64,000 bases of DNA from Zygnema cylindricum (GCA_037447655.1 JBBHKE010003238.1:196408-260407); one strand, 5' to 3'. Counted from the stretch's first letter, positions 9,434-20,570 are shown. Notes: a model not told the origin generated them from the letters alone. Program-made: numbers and translations.

Positions 9434-9868
9434 GTGCACAGATTCCGGTACTTAGCCAAAATTTCGCAGATTTTTCAATACAAAATGCAAAATGCTATAT
9501 TTCGGCCGTAATTTGGCCGTAATTTGGCCGAAATCATCTTATTATACCTTGATGGGTAGGTTATTTCGTCCTCTTTCGCACAAGCTATAAATCACTCAAA
9601 TCCGAAAAGCCACGGCAGAAATATGGCATTTTAAAGTTTCCCGTGATTTTGTACCATTTCTAGTCGCCAACTTTTTTCTATGAGAAACCATGGGATTTAT
9701 TTTTTTCAAAGGTTGACACAAGCCGTATATGATGATTTTCCCGTTATTCTGAGGCATTTCTAAGAACTTTTTATTAAAGAGACCACTCTCGATTCGTCAA
9801 TCGACGGCCCGTAAAAAAGCCTCAACTTTCCAGTCAAATATGGCCACAAAAGTGGCTATTTTCTAGTC
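9434..9868. repeat. Spacer copy 4 and TAGCCAC-type hairpin
   Basis: 9457-9660 is a diverged, truncated fourth spacer copy. Beyond it no repeat is recognised until a small hairpin at 9843-9856 (GCCAC, AAAA, GTGGC), which sits just outside the broken end of the copia element. Confidence 0.65.
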
Positions 9869-9894
9869 ACTTCTACAGTTTGATAATTCCCAAC

Positions 9895-10489
9895 TCACTT
9901 AACATTTCTTAACCAAATTGAAGCTTTGGTAGCATGGCAAGCCGCCATATATTTGGCCTCTGTCGAACTCAAGGCCACCGTAGGTTGAAGTCTCGAACTC
10001 CAAGAAATTGCACCTCTACATAAAACGAAAGCGTAACCGGATGTTGACTTTCCCGTGTCGAAGTCTCCACCCCAATCGGAATCGCAATATCTAAAACAAT
10101 CTAACTCTGAATCCGCCTTATAAACTAAACCATAACTTAAGGTTCCAACCAAATATCTAAAAATCCTTTTAACACTCTCCCAATGACACTTCTTAGGTGC
10201 TTGACAATACTTACTCACAATACTAAGAGCAGCTGAAATATCTGGTCTAGTTCCAACACTAAGATACATGAAACAACCAACTGCTTTTCTATAAGGTACA
10301 TCAATTGTTGGCTCACTTTCTCCTTTACTCAACTGAACTCTAGGATCCAAAGGTGTACTTAAAGGCTTAGCATTCAACATAGAGAACCTAGCTAAGACTT
10401 CCTTACAATATTGTTCCTGACTAAGTTTCAAGGAACCAAACTCATCTCGTATCACCTCAATACCAAGAATGTACCTAGCTTCTCCTAAG
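9895..10489 (-). pseudogene. copia RT C-terminus and RNase H
   Basis: Contains the connection region (PLSTPLDP, YRKAVGCFMYLSVGTRPDIS) and the RNase H core (YCDSDWGGD, KSTSGYAFVLCRGAISWSS, ALSSTEAKYMA, ASIWLRN). The Asp and Glu catalytic residues are present. The frame ends shortly after, and no 3-prime LTR follows. Confidence 0.88.
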
Positions 10490-11109
10490 TCAATAACTTT
10501 TTAACAATTTACTAAGAGCGCATTTCAATTCCTGAATCCTTTCAAGACTATTTGAAATCATAATAAAATCATCAACATACACATTGAAAATAATTTGATC
10601 AACTCCTCCTTTCACATAAACACCTAAATCTGAAAATGTACGAACAAAACCAAAATACAATAGTACCTTGTGAAGACGAGTATACCAAGTCCTAGGTGCT
10701 TGCTTAAGTCCATAGAGGGACTTCTTCAACTTCCACACATGTCCAAGTTTGCCCGAAACTCCTTCTGGAATCTTCATATAAACTTCTTCTTCCAATTCTC
10801 CATTTAGAAAAGCAGTTTCCACATCCATTTGGTAGATTTATTTTCTCTTAGCAGCAGCAATCGCAATAATCATCCTTAAACTATCAAACTTAACCACAGG
10901 TGCATATGTTTCTGTATAATCTAAAACCTTTACCAACTAATCTTGCCTTATATTTGATAATTTCACTTGATGCACCCGTCTTAGTCTTAAATACCCATTT
11001 ACATTCAATAGCTTTCTTTCCCTCTGGTAAAACTACTTCTTCAAATGTTCCATTATCAATAATAGACTTAAGTTCTTTCTCAAATGTTGGTTTGCACTTT
11101 TCATTCTAA
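10490..11109 (-). pseudogene. copia reverse transcriptase, frameshifted
   Basis: The N-terminal part (10850-11109) reads DYTETYAPVVKFDSLRMIIA after a frameshift, followed by an in-frame TAA. The open part (10490-10828) contains [34 protein letters not shown] and the catalytic YVDD. A frameshift near 10495 separates it from RNase H (frame resumes [14 protein letters not shown]). Confidence 0.88.
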
Positions 11110-11278
11110 TCACTTCATGCTACAGCTTGTGAACAAGACTTAGGATCCCCATTTAGAGGCTCACTCAGTAATTGCTATAAAAGAAAATCATTTAATCTAC
11201 AACTAAAATAAAATTAACTAACTTATCCTTAGCATTCATATGAAGAGTTAATCTCTCAAGAGCCTTTCCTTTATTTAC

Positions 11279-11635
11279 TCAATTACTTCTCCTGACAACA
11301 ACTTTTTTTTCAACAACATCATCTCTCTCATCCTTCTCACTTACTAATGGCAAACTACATTCAATTCTTTGTCTACTAAGGGATCTTTCACTAGTCTTAG
11401 AACTTTGACTTCCATTCTCACTTTTCAAGCTATCAGAATCAAATTGGGAAGATTCAGATTTCTTACCAACTTTAATAGATTTCTTCTTTTTCAATAGAAT
11501 TTCTTCATCCTCCTCTTCGTCACTCTCGTCATTAGTTTTGAACTCCTCCAAATTGCTCTCTTCCTCAAAATCCAAACTTTCTTCTTTATCCTTTGTAAAC
11601 TCCATTGCTTTCGCCAAATCTTCGTGAAACTTCAC
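11279..11635 (-). pseudogene. copia acidic linker between integrase and RT
   Basis: 118 codons rich in Glu, Lys and Ser (LDFEEESNLEEF, ESDEEEDEEILLKKKKS). The position between integrase and reverse transcriptase matches the low-complexity C-terminal tail of copia integrases. 11110-11278 between it and the RT holds no readable domain. Confidence 0.6.
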
Positions 11636-11656
11636 ATTCCTCGATTCGACAACTGT

Positions 11657-12797
11657 TCAAGTAGCGGGATTAAAAATCGTGTATTGATTTGAATTTTGAC
11701 TATACCTAATAAATATACCCGTCCATGATCTAGGACTGAATTTTCCCGCTTGATATTTTTTGTTGATGTAGACAGTGGCTCGGCATCCCCAAATCCTCAA
11801 ATGTCGAATAGATGGAATCCTGCCACTCCACAATTCTTCAGGCGTCTTATCTCTAGAAATCGAAGTCAGTCTTCTATTACAAATGTAATTAGTTGTAAGA
11901 ACAGCTTCTCCCCAAAACCTCACACTATGTTTAGTGCTATATAACATAGCTCTAACCATCTCTTGAAGAGTCATATTCTTTTTCTCAGCAACTCCATTAG
12001 ACTCAAGTGAGTATGCAACCGTAAATTGTTGTTTAATTTCTCTTTTCTGATGAAAGTTTTTAAAAGCAACAAATTCTCCTCCATATTCTGATCTAACTGC
12101 TTTTAACTTTCTATCCGTTTCTCTCTCAACCATTACAACAAATTCCCGAAACTTATATAACGCTTCTGACTTATGTTTCAACAAATATACCCAACTCTTT
12201 CGACTAAAATCATCCACAATTACAAAAATATACTTATGTCCTCCTAGACTTAATGGTTTGAAGTCTCCACATAAGTCTACATAAACAAGCTCAAGAGGAG
12301 CACTAGCTCTATACTTTACATCTTTTAGAGGATGAGGTTTTCTCATCTGTTTCCCTTTGCTCACATAAGTCTACATGAACAAGCTCAAGAGGAGCAGTAG
12401 CTCTATGATTCACGTCTTTTACCGGATGAGGTTTTCTAATTTGTTTCCTTTTGCTACAACCATTATTCTTTATATTAGACTCAAAAGTATGACAAAGTCT
12501 ATGTTGCCATAAACTTAGATCTCCTTTTTCAGAACTTACAACATTAACTGAAATTACTGATTTCTGATTTTCTTGTGGTCTAATCCATTTTAACTTACTT
12601 TGCATACAATCAGTTACATAACCTTCTCCAAATTGATTTCCTTCTCTATCTTGGAAAACTATTCTTCCATTTTCAAAAGAGGTTACTCTACCACCATTCC
12701 TTTGTATCTGAGGAACACTGACAAGGTTTACAACTCCATCAGGAAAATACAAAGTATTGTTCAAATTCACTTTCTTTACAACAACTTTACCATTCAT
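11657..12797 (-). pseudogene. copia pre-integrase and integrase
   Basis: Starts with the pre-integrase zinc region (LWQHRLCH near 12500) and continues into the DDE integrase core: LELVYVDLCGDF (first Asp), VRSEYGGEF (second catalytic position, Asp expected but Glu present) and SNGVAEKKN (Glu). A tandem duplication of about 98 bp (12268-12365 and 12366-12463) repeats the KPHP..KDV..RA.APLELV segment and shifts the frame between the two ORFs. The substituted second Asp and the duplication make an active enzyme unlikely. Confidence 0.85.
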
Positions 12798-12799
12798 AT

Positions 12800-12960
12800 T
12801 CTTAACAGGTAAATCTAATCAAATAGTTCCCACTGTATCTATTGGAACAACATGTCCACAAGCAACCGTAATAGTCTAAGGAACTGTAAGCTTTCACAAA
12901 TCTGTAAACAAACTTAAATCACTACAAACATGATGAGTTGCTCCAGAATCAACTATCCAA
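12800..12960 (-). pseudogene. copia protease fragment
   Basis: Translation on the minus strand gives DWIVDSGATHHVCSDLSLF, which contains the aspartic-protease active-site DSGAT; the DSG codons lie near 12943-12950. Downstream the frame is interrupted by TGA, TAG and TGA. Each of these could be one C-to-T change away from CGA, CAG and CGA. Confidence 0.8.
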
Positions 12961-13223
12961 TCTTTATAACTTTGACTCCCACATGTGGAATTTGCAGAAT
13001 TGAGAGCAACATTTCCATCTTTTTTCATTATCATAGAAAAGTTTAGAGACTTATCGCCTTCGTCGTCATGAAAATCTGTATAGTGGGTTTGATGTCCTCC
13101 TCCACGTGATTGTCCTAATCTTCCACGACCTCGTCCTCGATGTTTACCTCAATTTCTTTCTCTTTTCGAATAGTAAGATGACCCACCTCTATTTCGTTGA
13201 AAACACTAAGCACTAATATGTCC

Positions 13224-14392
13224 CTATTTCCGACAAATATTGCATTGCTTTTCCCTATCTGGAAAGTTAGTAGCCATGTGTCCCTCCTTATTACAGTTAT
13301 AACAAGTAACATGACTTACATCACCTTGATCGCTATAACCTCTTCCAAATCCTGAATAGTGAAAATTGTTTCTACCCCCTCTTGATCCAAACCTTCCTCT
13401 ACCTCCACCACCATGTAGAGAATATACCTCAGATGTGTCAGTGAGGTTTACATTGCCATTTCCTAATCCTCTACCATCTTTCTCTTTTCTCTTTTCTGCA
13501 CCTTTTATAAGGTTAATAGCAAAATCAAAAGTGGGTTTCTCGGTAGATCTTATAACTTCTACTATAACATCAAACTTAGATGGTAATCCATTCAGAAACA
13601 CAAATATTTTTCCATCTTCAGAAGGAAACTTTCCTGCGCTATTCAAGTGCTCTATTAAAACATTAAATCTTTTTAGAGCATCTTCAATCGACTCATTACT
13701 CTTCATCCTAAACTGAATAAAGTCCTGAAATATATAATTAGATTTAGTGGCGAATCCTTTCTCATACAAATTTTGTAGATGGGTCCAACAAGCATGAGCG
13801 GTATCATGAGTTAACATATGAACATGAACCGAACTACTACAACTCTGAAGTAATGCAGTCATAACTGCCATATCTTTAGTATCCCACTTTTTCCTTCTTT
13901 TTCCATCTAATGGTCTTTTCTCTTCTCCTGTAAGTATTTTCCACAATTTCTTTGGAGTAAAGGTTCCTTGAATATATCTCTTCCATACAATTTCTTTGGA
14001 GTAAAGGTTCCTTGAATATATCTCTTCCATACAGGATAATTATTTCCATTAAATATGATAGTTTTAGACGACACCTTATAATCTTACTCTTCATCTTAAC
14101 TTGACTCACCATCATCATCATAAAAAGGTACTTTCATTTTGCCCTTTTTACTCTTCTTAGAACTCTCATCATCTGAATTACCCCCAAAGGTAGGAGTTTT
14201 ACCGAAAGATTGTCCTTCTCTTTTTGCCTTTTGAAATTCGTAAAGTTCCTCCATACTCGTTGGATCAAACTGAATTGTGAGACTCTCTTTCGCCATTGAT
14301 AGCCTCTCCGATTCTCCAACTCCAAAAGTGACTTGATTGTTTTCTCTCTTTGCGGAGTATTCCTCCACCATCACATATAAATTTTTAGTCAA
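13224..14392 (-). pseudogene. copia gag with two zinc knuckles, broken
   Basis: The N-terminal part (14096-14392) and the body (13224-14030) are in different frames. The body holds the copia-type gag domain (for example LLQSCSSSVHVHMLTHDTAH and a DALKRFNVLIEHLNSAGKF region). The first zinc knuckle reads CYNCNKEGHMATNF, with the last Cys replaced by Phe. The second (13170-13250) reads CNICRK, stop, GHISA, stop, CF, with two TAG codons. A 41-bp tandem duplication at about 13950-14032 duplicates the peptide KRYIQGTFTPKK in shifted form. Confidence 0.85.
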
Positions 14393-14433
14393 TTCTTAAC
14401 TCCAATCGAAATAAACACTGCTTTGATACCAAT

Positions 14434-14930
14434 TGATAGGAATAAGAATCAATTGGAATGCGCTCACAAATACTTTTATGTCTCAATGCGGAAGCGAAAC
14501 TGAAATCAAATCAAACATTATAACACATTAGAGCTCATAATCCAAGATAGAGGGAAATTGAATACTCAATAAGCTCATATTAACTCAATCTTTAAACTTT
14601 ACACTTCTTTTAACTCATTCCTCCTTAATTGACTCTTGATTGATTCCTAAATATGATTTCTAACTCACACGATGGCTTTTAATTTAAGTCGTGGAAACAA
14701 TCTGAAACACTAACTCTAGAAGTGTCTAAATGTACTTAGACGTAAATGTGGTACAAAACAAAATGAAACTACTAGAAACCAAACTGATAGCCTATTCCCA
14801 CCGGAAAAAAAACCACTTCCGCAACAGACGGACGTTCGAATAATGTACGGCTTTCCGAGCACCGACTTTGTAGATTTCGGAAGTTCTCGGAAAACCGTAC
14901 AAACGACCTTCCTCAAAATATTGCGCTATA
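14434..14930 (-). repeat. LTR of the copia element (outer end uncertain)
   Basis: Starts TGATAGGAATAAG directly next to the primer binding site. AT-rich with plant-LTR-like character. The outer terminus cannot be set because no second LTR lies in the window; 14930 is an approximate limit where composition changes. Confidence 0.55.
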
Positions 14931-15059
14931 TAGAAGTAGGGTAAAAGTTGTGTATTTCTGTGAAACTGGCCAACGGTAACCCGAAAAGCTGACGTAGGAA
15001 AAAAAGATCCGAACGGCTACTTCATTGTACGCGCGCGAAAAAGCTGCAGTACTTTTGAA

Positions 15060-15187
15060 CCATCGTCGTCGTCCTTCTAACATTCATTATCTCTCTCTAT
15101 CTCTTTCCTTCTCTCCCCTTCCCTCTCTCTCCCGCTCTCTCTCTTTCTCTCTCTCCTTCACTCCTCTCTCTCTCTCTTTCTCTCTTA
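15060..15187. repeat. CT-rich microsatellite
   Basis: Interrupted (CT)n tract with CCCT and TTTC variants. Confidence 0.9.
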
Positions 15188-16830
15188 TTATTGATATTGT
15201 TTACAAGACAGAATTAGGGTACAATACGCTAATTTTAACATGACATAAGAATGTGCTTAAATTTGTTTTGTCTCATTTTAAAATGAAATAAATTAGTTTC
15301 CTCTCTCACAACGCATGCTCATTAAATAGGAAAGACTTCGCCTTTAGTGCCTCTAAGAAGCCAAAAAACCCCTTCCATTTTCGTTATCATTCGTCTTGTT
15401 AGATAAATCTCGTGGAGCACCATATACTACATGCTAGTAAAATCACACAAAGACATACAGCGCGTTACAGCCATATAAACGCGCATGTAACGAGTACATA
15501 CACACATACTAACGACAACAAGAACAAACGACACATATAACCTTATGTTCAACAAACTCGTACAGCACCAAACCAAATAAACACTAAGACAATCGAAAGG
15601 TAAAAACATAATCTTTAAGCCGAAGAAAACAAATTCCTTGTTCATGATTAGCGCGGGGCAACAACAGATATCAATAAACCCACGCCTCTATAAATACAAA
15701 GTGGTAAGCCTCAAGGACTTCGCAAAGATCGAATGCTTGGGCAGAGGCCCAACCAAAAGAAATAAAACAGTGTCTTATGTTGCAAAATATTGTTTTATTG
15801 GCCGACCAAATACCGTGACACTCGTTAGCATTTTACCAACCTCTGTAAATGATACGGTGCCTAATACTGAATATTATGGTTAGGGTTTCTGCTCGATTCT
15901 AACTACTCTATAACCACTGACAAACACGAATCCTACTGAAAAAAAAAAATTTTCCACAAAATCAAAGATTATGATTAGATTTTATGTCGTAAATTACAAA
16001 ACGAAATCCTTCTGTGTACTACAGTACGGTCCTTCACGGTGAAGTCGCTTCCCTACGCATTGCGTTCTCACGCCAACACGGAGAGGAGTTTTCCAAACGC
16101 ACTAAACAGCCGTACAGAACGTTGATTTCCGCACAGCGACATCACCGCTGATATTTTAAAACTCAGCGGCAATCTTGCCGTTGAACGGCCGATTGCAAAA
16201 CTTCGACGGACTCAGTCGCCAAGACAAATGGAGTTAAACAGAGCGCTCACTTTAGCGCTTGTCATATAAATATGTTTCCCTTTGTCTTTCCTTTTTGTGT
16301 GTGTGGTAACTCATGAGACTTGGACATCCAATAGTGAAAACCTGTGACATGACCTTCGAGTGCATCGACAAAATGGTTAACATTTCGTTTCCTCGAGTTT
16401 CTCTCATCTTCTATGGAGTGATATTGCTATTTTTCTTGTCGAGTCGAGGCTAAATTGTGAGTGGTCGGAAGATTCCCGAAGAGGGACGAGGTGGGTCTCA
16501 TACCGAGTTTTAATCTCAATAACTATGGAGGACATAAAAAAGATAGAGTAAGAGCAACGAGCCACATTGATTTCTTTACAAAATTCATCTTTTTTCGAGG
16601 TATTGTGTTTTGAAATCTTAGAGCTTTTAGGCTTACATATTTATATCATGAGAAGGCCACTGAAACAGATTGAGATAATGAGAGCGGGATACATTGTCAA
16701 ACAAAATTTGAGTCTAGTTGCAAAAGTGGCAAGTTCAAGTTAATTAAAACGTTATAACTAAAAGTTGGATGGTCAGGTGGTTGTTTGCGAGAGTTAAAGT
16801 CAAAGCTATGCCTAGTAAGTAAATCGGTGG
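15188..16830. other. No gene or known repeat seen
   Basis: Unique-looking AT-rich sequence with a short (GT) run near 16290. Open frames are short and show no motif I recognise. Confidence 0.5.
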
Positions 16831-16959
16831 TTGTTTTCCAGCCTTGAAGACCACCTTGCCGCACATACCTCGCGGACACAATGCTTTTGTCGTACTTTGT
16901 TAAAAGGATGGAAAATTGTTACGATTGAAAGAAATGCTGGTTTCAGTTGTTTGAATGCT

Positions 16960-18300
16960 TCTTTGCTGGTTCGGATGCAGAAAGTGGAGGGCATTTGTGG
17001 ACTTCATGAAGGCAATGGCGAAGGACATCATGGGTTCGATGGACATTCCTCTAGTGAAAGAAAAACACTCGAGCAAGGACGTAAAAGTCTCGAGGACCAA
17101 TGTGAAACGTTAGAAGATGGGCGAGGTAAGCGTTTTTTTGGAGTCCTTTGCAACAAATATATCATAAGTCGTCTATTTTCGAATAGAAAAATACAAGTGA
17201 AGGATGAAGTGAGTTTAGTAAAAACAACACTAAAACGTTGCATGTAACTTTTTACGATGCATAGCTTCGAGTAAATCATGGACATCATAAACAACATGGA
17301 TGTCATGAATGAAAGTATGAAGGATATAAAAAATACGGTGGAGATTACTCGAGAGAAAGACAAACACTTGAGGAAGGACGTGAAATTCTCGAAAACCAAC
17401 GTGAAACGTTAGAAGATTGTCGAGGTAAGTTTTTTTGTTAGAGTCGTTTGCATTAAAAAATTTATAACTTATATTTCTCTAAATAAAAAAAGCTTAGAAG
17501 GTTGAATTTCTAATTCACTTAAATGAGTGAACAACTCTGAGACTCAAAAACACGCTTTGGATGCAAAGCTTCGAGGACACCATGAACATACAGGAGGCCG
17601 AAAAAAATCTCAATTAGAATATCATGGACATGGTTGAAATTACTCGTTTGACAGAAAAACACTCGAAGAAGGACGTGAAAGTCTTGAGGATGAATGTGAA
17701 ACGTTAGAAGATGGGTGAGGTAAGCGTTTTTATTTGAGTCCTTCGCAACAAATATATCATAAGTCGTCTATTTCTGAATAGAAAAATATAAGTGAAGGAT
17801 GAAGTGAGTTTAGATAAAACACCACTCAGACGTTGCAAGTCAATTTTTACGATGCAGAGCTTCGAAGACATCATGGACATCGTGGACAACATGGACGTCA
17901 CGAAAAAAACTATGAAGGATATCACAAATACGGTGGAGATTACTCGAGAGGAAGACAGACACTCGAGGAAGGACGTGAAAGTCTCGAAGACCAACGTGAA
18001 ACGTTGGAAGATGGGCGTGGTAAGCGTTTTGGTTAAAGCTCTTTGCGATTCTATATTCTTACGAAGACCTTTAGCTTTACTTAATTGAGTTATCAACAAC
18101 ATCATCGAGACATTTTAGGGAAAAATATGTTTTTTATGTAGAGCTTCGAGAACATCACGGACTTTATGGACATCAAGGAGGCCATGGAGGATCTCATGAA
18201 GGACGTGATGGACACGGTGGAAAATACTCGGGGGAAAGAAAGACACTCGAACAAGAATGTGAAGGATAAAAAGTAAAGGTTAGAATTGCATGACCTAAGC
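16960..18300 (+). pseudogene. Array of exon-like repeat units, copy 1
   Basis: At least five units (ending at 17125, 17424, 17719, ~18018, ~18290) share an AGCTTCGAG start preceded by a T-rich acceptor-like tract and an end followed by donor GTAAGCG. In one frame the shared peptide is RKTLEEGRESLEDERETLEDGRG, preceded by Gly/His-rich sequence (HHGHRGQHGRHE, GHQGGHGGSHEGRDGHGG). A second frame (DIMDIVDNMDV, KKHSRKDVKVSKTNVKRWKM) is also open in some units, so the true frame is not certain; I favour the first because it has fewer stops and these are TGA where other copies have GGA or CGA. This looks like a gene built by tandem exon duplication, now partly decayed. I recognise no family. Confidence 0.45.
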
Positions 18301-18405
18301 GTTTTGGTTGGAGTTGTTTGTAAATAGTTTTGAATACCATGTACATTTTCGAATCAAAAATATTTGAGAAGGATGAAACTTTATTTTACACGATTGACTT
18401 TATGA

Positions 18406-18853
18406 TGTCGAGCGTGCCTGGGAAATATAAGGGAAGGCCTACTGCCCCCCTTTAGTTGATGTGGGAGTCCTGCAAATGCCCCCCCCCCGATGCGCGTGCT
18501 TCCCATGGTAGTGACCATGCCCATTTCTGCCACCAAATCCCCCGAGAAAATGCATGCAAAAGAAAAGAGGCAATGGAGCCCGCATAGGGAATGAAATCGT
18601 GGGGAGGTGAAAAAGATACCCTAAACCCCCCTCTAGGGCTGATATCCCAATTTCCCCCCGTGCTGCTCCGCTGGAAGTCTAACAAATATTCCCTCAAAAC
18701 CCACTGTCCTGCTCCAAAAGATTCTAGTAGTTGACCCCGGCTGAACCGCAACCGAAGCCCAAAAAGGACTACCAAAGAGAGAACAACGACACTCCCGCGC
18801 AGAATAACTGGTCTAATAACTCAAATCTGTCCACCATGGTCCACTTTTTGCAG
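18406..18853. other. Insert between the duplicated arrays, upstream of the LysM exon
   Basis: Unrelated to the flanking exon-like arrays. Contains a C-run near 18480 and a T-rich tract that ends in TTTTTGCAG just before the LysM exon. No coding sequence is recognised in the remainder. Confidence 0.45.
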
Positions 18854-18984
18854 CTGCCATCCTCGCTGCCATCCTACGAAACGTCCAGTACTTTTATACT
18901 GTGCCAGATGGTGGAAAAGTGACCTGCAATAATATCTCCAGTGTCTATGGAATTTCAAAAATTGACTTTGCAAATCAAAATCCG
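18854..18984 (+). CDS. LysM-domain exon a (partial gene)
   Basis: Preceded by TTTTTGCAG and followed by GTATCA, so it is bounded by canonical splice sites. In frame from 18856 it encodes AAILAAILRNVQ, then YFYTVPDGGKVTCNNISSVY and GISKIDFANQNP, which is the first two thirds of a LysM domain: YTV, a Cys at the usual plant position, I..VYGIS and the NP. LysM domains bind chitin, peptidoglycan or related glycans, usually at the cell surface. The exon ends after a full codon (phase 0) and joins exon b at 19526. Upstream exons, a signal peptide or a kinase domain are not seen, so this may be a gene fragment. Confidence 0.65.
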
Positions 18985-19525
18985 GTATCAATATCTTCCC
19001 ATTTTTGTGTTATGTTACTACATTGTCGTTGCTTATTGCGGTTGAACGGTAGCTGACTTTATGCTTGTTTACTTCTTTCTCATTCAATCATTTTCCTTTC
19101 CTTATCCAATTTAGATTCCGTTTTCGTTGTTTTTTGAACTGGTTTTACATCATATTTGTAAAGTAAAAGAAAAACAGTGAGCACTTTGTGGAGTTCACAA
19201 AATCCCGGAATTTGAACAATAACACGGATCGATTAAAAATAACCAGTATGGTTTTATGTCGACGCATCTGGTTTTTTTGGATGGAGCATAACTGATTGAT
19301 ACTGTATGCATAAAAGATAAATGCTTCCATGCTTGTTTATGGTTCACGTTTTGTCTCTAATCTCAAAGATTGTTTTAAAACATGTTCATGTGAAAAGACC
19401 ACTTACACCTAGAATAAATAGCTAAAGAAGATACATGCACAATATAGGAGCACACTCTGACTGGTCAGCTGAACACCAAAAGCATTCCGTACAGTTCAAC
19501 TGATTGGACTATTTTCGCATTGCAG

Positions 19526-19615
19526 CGATTGAACCGCGGCATCCCACTGACTCCTGGAACAGTTGTTAATGTGACTGCTTATCGCAACTGCTCTCTTCCA
19601 TATACCGTGGCGAAG
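19526..19615 (+). CDS. LysM-domain exon b (partial gene)
   Basis: Preceded by CATTGCAG and followed by GTCAGT. In phase 0 it continues exon a as RLNRGIPLTPGTVVNVTAYR and then NCSLPYTVAK, supplying the L.PG..V.V end of the LysM domain. The join NP|RL matches the end of the LysM core, where intron-split LysM domains are common in plants. The intron (18985-19525, 541 bp) has no other feature. The following exon cannot be identified; an AG at about 19664 opens onto the exon-like array but not clearly in the same frame. Confidence 0.65.
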
Positions 19616-19664
19616 GTCAGTTATTCCTTTTGGATTTTTGTAGCAATTGGGTAAAATGACAACA

Positions 19665-20570
19665 GGTGGAAATTACTCGTTTGACAGAAAAACACTCGAA
19701 GAAGGACGTGAAAGTCTTGAGGATGAACGTGAAACGTTAGAAGATGGGCGAGGTAAGCGTTTTTATTTGAGTCCTTCGCAACAAATATATCATAAGTCGT
19801 CTATTTCTGAATAGAAAAATATAAGTGAAGGATGAAGTGAGTTTAGATAAAACACCACTCAGACGTTGCAAGTCAATTTTTACGATGCAGAGCTTCGAAA
19901 GCATCATGGACATCGTGGACAACATGGACGTCACGAAAAAAACTATGAAGGATATCACAAATACGGTGGAGATTACTCGAGAGAAGACAGACACTCGAGG
20001 AAGGACGTGAAAGTCTCGAAGACCAACGTGAAACGCTGGAAGATGGGCGTGGTAAGCGTTTTGGTTAAAGCTCTTTGCGATTCTATATTCTTACGAAGAC
20101 CTTTAGCTTTACTTAATTGAGTTATCAACAACATCATCGAGACATTTTAGGGAAAAATATGTTTTTTATGTAGAGCTTCGAGAACATCACGGACTTTATG
20201 GACATCAAGGAGGCCATGGAGGATCTCATGAAGGACGTGATGGACACGGTGGAAAATACTCGGGGGAAAGAAAGACACTCGAACAAGAACGTGAAGGATA
20301 AAAAGTTAACGTTAGAATTGCATGACGTAAGCGTTTTGGTTGGAGTTGTTTGCAAATAATTTACAATACCATGTACATTTTCGAATCAAAAATATTTGAG
20401 AAGGATGAAACTTTATTTTACACGACTGAGTTTATGAAAAAAACATTTTGATGATGTTGTGAGTGTATTTTTTGGATGTAGATCTTTGAGGACGTGATGG
20501 ATGGAGGACACCATGGGGTACACCATTGGGGATACCATGGATATGGAGGACATTAATTGTGAAGAGGAGG
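19665..20570 (+). pseudogene. Array of exon-like repeat units, copy 2
   Basis: 19674-20440 is a near-identical copy of 17641-18405 (offset 2033 bp). Units end at about 19752, 20051 and 20330 with the same GTAAGCG donor. The first unit here (YSFDRKTLEEGRESLEDERE) is free of the TGA codons found in copy 1, whereas the second has lost one base in its Ser-Arg-Glu segment and shifts frame. A last unit at 20482-20555 reads DGGHHGVHHWGYHGYGGH and a TAA stop, and could be the Gly/His-rich C-terminus. Confidence 0.45.

Larger units (their letters stand above)
9870..14930 (-). mobile_element. Decayed Ty1/copia retrotransposon with one LTR
   Basis: Domain order on the minus strand is LTR, primer binding site, gag, protease, integrase, reverse transcriptase, RNase H, which is the copia order. 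The primer binding site lies directly inside the LTR at about 14417-14433 (TTGGTATCAAAGC), complementary to the initiator-Met tRNA as in plant copia elements. The LTR starts TG at 14434 on the plus strand; its outer border is not defined because the second LTR is missing. The coding region is broken by frameshifts, stops and two local tandem duplications, so the element cannot move by itself. The left end breaks off beyond RNase H without a polypurine tract or LTR. Confidence 0.9.
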
